DNA from: Massilia atriviolacea
Lineage (GTDB): Bacteria; Pseudomonadota; Gammaproteobacteria; Burkholderiales; Burkholderiaceae_D
Assembly: GCF_003953935.1 (NCBI RefSeq)
Contig: NZ_RXLQ01000002.1
Coordinates: 372,001-436,000, forward strand
Length of the DNA: 64,000 bases
Direction of reading: 5' to 3'
Shown one piece after another: positions 61,501-64,000 of the stretch. Positions within the stretch are counted from its first letter, which is position 1. Each line of letters opens with the position of its first letter. The position numbers were made by a program, and so were the translations under genes. The notes beneath the pieces were generated by a model that saw only the letters and a list, made by a program, of their open reading frames with translations, had not been told where the DNA came from and did not search any database.

Positions 61501-64000
61501 CCAGATCGTGCTGGTCGACGCCGGCGTGCAGACCGACGCCCTGGCGGCCCTGCTGCTGGCCGAACGCGCCCACGCGCACGATACGCTGATCAAATACGAG
61601 GGCGGCGCCCGCCACACGGCGGGATGGCGCTTCCTGAGCGAAGACGCGCCTGCCGAAAGCCCGTTCAAGGATCATGGCGTGTACCTGATCACGGGCGGGC
61701 TTGGCGGGCTGGGTGTGCTGTTCGCAAAAGAGATCCTGTCCCGCTGCGCGACGGCGACCATCGTCCTGACCGGGCGCGCCGCGATGGCGGACCTCGGCCA
61801 GAAGCAGGCGGTCCTGGCGTCGCTCCAGGCGGACGGCGCGCGCGTCGAGTACCGCCAGGTCGACCTGGAAGATGCAGGGCAGGTGGACGCCCTGATTGCA
61901 GCGATCCGCACCGAGCACCGTCAGCTCAACGGCATCATCCACAGCGCCGGCATGACCGCCGACGCCTTCATCCTCAAGAAGACGGCGCAGCAAATGCGCC
62001 AGGTGCTCGGACCCAAGGTGGCCGGCACCGTCCATCTGGACCAGGCCACGCGCGACCTGGACCTGGACTTTTTGGCGCTGTTCTCGTCGCTGACGGCGTC
62101 CGTGGGCAACCTGGGACAGGCCGATTACGCGGCGGCCAACGGCTTCCTGAACGAATTCGCTGTCAGCCGGGGCAACGGCAGGACCGTCGCCATCGGCTGG
62201 CCGCTGTGGGAAGACGGCGGCATGCAGGTCGACGCCGCGGCGCGCGACCAGCTGCACGAGGCGACCGGCATCCATCCGATGCGGTCAAGGACCGGCATGC
62301 GCATGTTCTACCGCAGCCTCGCGCTCGGCGTGGGGCACACGCTGGTCATGGAAGGGAACCTGAACGCCATGCAGCGGGCGCTCGGCGTCGGCGCCGCGCT
62401 GCACGTGGCCGCGCCGGCAGCGCCGGCCGTGCCGTCCGATGGCCTGGCGCAGCAATGCGAAGCCTTCCTGTGCACGCAACTGGCAGGTTTGCTCAAGCTG
62501 GCGGCCGACATGGTCGACCCGCGCGCGCCGCTGGGCGACTACGGCATCGATTCGATCCTCGCACTGGACCTGACGCGCGTGCTGGAGAACAGCTTCGGCG
62601 CGCTGCCGAAAACCCTGTTCTTCGAATACCTGAACATCCGCGAACTGGCCGGCTACTTCGCCGCATCGCACGGCGCGACCCTGGCCGCGCTGTTCTCGGG
62701 CGCGGCCAAGGCGCCGCTGAGCGCGCCGACCGGACAGGAGCCGACATCGAGCATCCGCAGCCGCCGCCGCGCCGAGGACAGGGCGCCGCAGCCGGCGCTG
62801 CCCGACACCGATGCCATCGCAATCGTGGGCCTGAGCGGCCGCTACCCGGAAGCGCGCGACCTGGACGCCTTCTGGGACAATCTGCGCGACGGCAAGGACT
62901 GCATCGTCGAAGTGCCGGGCAATCGCTGGGACTGGCGCGAATACTACACCGACGACCGCACCAAAAAGGGTCACCATTTCAGCAAATGGGGCGGCTTCAT
63001 CGACGGCGTGGACGAATTCGACGCGCGCTTCTTCAATATCTCGCCGCTCGAAGCGGAAACCATCGATCCGCAGGAACGCCTGTTCCTGGAACACGCGTGG
63101 ATGGCAATCGAAGACGCCGGCTACACCCGCGCTTCGCTGCAAAGCCCGAACGGCAGCGACTTGCCGGGGCAGGTCGGCGTGTACGCCGGCGTGATGTACG
63201 GCGAATACCAGCTGCTGGGGGCCGAGGCTAGCATGCAGGGCAAGCGCATGGGCATGGCCAGCAACGTGGCGAGCATCGCCAACCGCGTGTCGTACGCGCT
63301 GAACCTGCACGGCCCGAGCATGGCGGTCGATACGATGTGCTCTTCGTCGCTGACGGCGATCCACCTCGCGTGCCAGGACCTCAAGCTTGGCCGCACGCCG
63401 GTGGGCATTGCCGGTGGCGTGAACGTGACGATCCACCCGAACAAATACCTGATGCTCAGTTCCGGCCAGTTCATCTCCGGCGACGGCCATTGCCAGAGCT
63501 TCGGCGAGGGCGGCGACGGGTATATTCCGGGCGAAGGCGTTGGCGTGGTGGTCCTCAAGCGGCTGGCGGACGCTCAGCGCGACGGCAATCATATCCATGG
63601 CGTCATCCGCGCCAGTGCGTTGAGCCATGGCGGCCGCACCAACGGCTACACCGTGCCCAATCCGCAGGCGCAGGCCAGCGCGATCCGCCAGGCGCTGGCG
63701 CAGGCCGGGGTCGAGCCGCGCCACATCAGCTATATCGAGGCGCACGGCACCGGCACCAAACTGGGCGACCCGATCGAGATCGCCGCCCTCAGCCGCGTGT
63801 TCCAGGAGAGTACCGAGGACACGGGCTTCTGCCTGATCGGCTCCGCCAAATCGAACATCGGCCATTGCGAGGCTGCCGCCGGCATCGCCGGACTGACCAA
63901 GGTCCTGCTGCAGATGAAGCACCGGCAGATCGTGCCGTCGCTGCATTCGACGCGCCTTAATCCGCACATCGATTTTGCCAGCACGCCGTTCGTGGTCAAT
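58580..64000 (+). CDS. Trans-AT type PKS: KS-DH-KR-ACP-KS..., 3' end outside window
   Basis: At least 1807 residues, open to the right edge. KS1 begins at once (QRVAVIGMSGKFPGANS), with Cys178 in TVQTACSTS and His in ESHGTGT and NIGHLE. The DH has His607, but its motif is altered to HLVRTKPGASALQKVLP; Asp777 in LMDGALQ is kept. The KR has VYLITGGLGGLG near 1034 and catalytic Ser, Tyr and Asn in FSSLTASVGNLGQADYAAAN. The ACP has Ser1325 in GIDSILAL. KS2 has Cys1587 in DTMCSSS and both His. No AT is found between KS and DH; the linker ends in the usual LPTYPFARQRCW pattern. The protein should make at least one reduced, possibly dehydrated extension. It starts with a KS and follows the free ACP gene, so it may be first in the assembly line. 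Confidence 0.92.
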   Translation, partial: MNIKDQRVAVIGMSGKFPGANSVAEFWENICAKKDSIRALSDEELRSAGVPERDIADSAYVKASALLDDVAMFDPGFFRISPLEAELMDPQIRLLLQCAWETLEDAGHARKEAQNIGVFAGAGGVTTSYFANFVNLDQRFKKITAGATHLGNDKDFLATYISYKLNLTGPSMTVQTACSTSLVALHQACQSVLHGECAMALAGGVTVRVPHVQGYHYQEGYIFSRSGQIRAFDEAADGVVFGSGLGLVLVKRLADAIADGDHIYAVIKGSAIMNDGKGKMSYAASSAKGQIACVRAALARADVEAGSIGFVESHGTGTLMGDPEEVKALSAAFKEQTDKKAFCALGAVKANIGHLEAAAGIAGFIKAVLAVRHGLIPPTAHYATPNPRIKFDNTPFFINGGLQQWDDGGKPRRAAVNSLGVGGTNAFVIIENYVAPKRSGKKVASGPVVVPLSAKSSASLHGQVQKLAAFLASEPVLDLADLAYTLQTGREAMGMRAAFVAGSLAELRTRLANFLDGNPDSLPEGETAAAWVGGADIDWHALNGSARRKRVSLPTYAFARQRCWIDPVAAAPAAAMLHPLLHVNKSDLNEQKYSSTFNGEEFFLKDHLVRTKPGASALQKVLPAVACLEMARAAIEQAAPVHADASVLELRDIVWLRPIPVDADTQVNIAIVADQRIGFEIYASDDQIHCQGWCQFSTGVTAERFDPAQLTESMGQGHWSGPALYAAFETMGLAYGPAHRPIAGIERGDRALLARLNLPASVQAGGAAYVLHPSLMDGALQAATVLMFDPARPPRAPIVPFAIDSVQLLAPCSAEMLVWARHADGDKAASFDIDMLDVDGNLCVRIRGFAPRPLGREVPGSLLATREWQRNDAAAGQAAHAEQHVMLCGLPQVDADRIARDCLVRPLDSGEDAATRYADMALACFDKLQSLVNSKPQGKTLLQLVLPNTEENTLYAGLSGMFKTATLENPQVAGQIVLVDAGVQTDALAALLLAERAHAHDTLIKYEGGARHTAGWRFLSEDAPAESPFKDHGVYLITGGLGGLGVLFAKEILSRCATATIVLTGRAAMADLGQKQAVLASLQADGARVEYRQVDLEDAGQVDALIAAIRTEHRQLNGIIHSAGMTADAFILKKTAQQMRQVLGPKVAGTVHLDQATRDLDLDFLALFSSLTASVGNLGQADYAAANGFLNEFAVSRGNGRTVAIGWPLWEDGGMQVDAAARDQLHEATGIHPMRSRTGMRMFYRSLALGVGHTLVMEGNLNAMQRALGVGAALHVAAPAAPAVPSDGLAQQCEAFLCTQLAGLLKLAADMVDPRAPLGDYGIDSILALDLTRVLENSFGALPKTLFFEYLNIRELAGYFAASHGATLAALFSGAAKAPLSAPTGQEPTSSIRSRRRAEDRAPQPALPDTDAIAIVGLSGRYPEARDLDAFWDNLRDGKDCIVEVPGNRWDWREYYTDDRTKKGHHFSKWGGFIDGVDEFDARFFNISPLEAETIDPQERLFLEHAWMAIEDAGYTRASLQSPNGSDLPGQVGVYAGVMYGEYQLLGAEASMQGKRMGMASNVASIANRVSYALNLHGPSMAVDTMCSSSLTAIHLACQDLKLGRTPVGIAGGVNVTIHPNKYLMLSSGQFISGDGHCQSFGEGGDGYIPGEGVGVVVLKRLADAQRDGNHIHGVIRASALSHGGRTNGYTVPNPQAQASAIRQALAQAGVEPRHISYIEAHGTGTKLGDPIEIAALSRVFQESTEDTGFCLIGSAKSNIGHCEAAAGIAGLTKVLLQMKHRQIVPSLHSTRLNPHIDFASTPFVVN

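Overview
The window is about 64 kb of GC-rich DNA (66-68% GC by eye) and nearly all of it is coding. Gene style, codon use and family content suggest a betaproteobacterium of the Burkholderiales, most likely Oxalobacteraceae (Massilia/Duganella/Janthinobacterium type). That placement is an inference; no rRNA or housekeeping gene is present to confirm it. Two unrelated megasynthase loci lie side by side. I saw no tRNA, rRNA, insertion sequence or CRISPR array.

Region A (1-32588) is a lipopeptide siderophore locus. A PKS tail (KR-ACP, cut by the left edge) feeds three NRPS proteins. Their A-domain residues, read by eye, give Ser, Asp and Thr, then two unassigned residues, followed by a thioesterase. 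A TauD-type hydroxylase fused to the first NRPS and a degenerate C-like domain before the Asp adenylation domain point to beta-hydroxyaspartate. Convergent to these are a TonB-dependent receptor and an ornithine N5-monooxygenase. Divergent from the monooxygenase are an N5-hydroxyornithine formyltransferase, a PvdQ-like acylase and a PvdE-like ABC exporter. The divergent promoter region carries two mirror-image boxes, TAAACA-N13-TTCGTCTT, one per strand, that look like iron-starvation ECF sigma promoters. A Fur box precedes a DUF3649-PepSY-DUF3325 membrane operon, followed by a secreted alpha/beta hydrolase.

Region B (33087 to beyond 64000) is one long co-directional operon for a trans-AT type polyketide. 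It starts with a specialised NusG-family (LoaP/RfaH-like) antiterminator and a 465-base structured leader with two copies of a 21-base repeat. The first PKS has an unusual N-terminus: ACP, then an LPG-synthase-C (DUF2156) aminoacyltransferase-like domain, then a tryptophanase-like PLP lyase domain, and only then KS-DH-KR-ACP-KS-KR. The second PKS is ACP-KS0-ACP-TE, with both KS histidines lost. Next come an RND/MMPL transporter, a LolA-like periplasmic protein, an outer-membrane barrel, a GMC oxidoreductase, two membrane-anchored START-like proteins, an acyl/aryl-AMP ligase, a FabG-like reductase, a free ACP, and a third PKS (KS-DH-KR-ACP-KS...) that leaves the window. No AT domain is present, so a trans-acting AT must lie elsewhere.

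Proposed working order for region B (inference): ligase plus free ACP start the chain; PKS3 extends it; PKS1 modifies it with the transferase/lyase pair and extends it; PKS2 releases it through the TE. The START, LolA-like, MMPL and barrel proteins would move a hydrophobic product across the envelope. The fused aminoacyltransferase-like/PLP-lyase pair together with this transport set is the most likely candidate for an undescribed system here.
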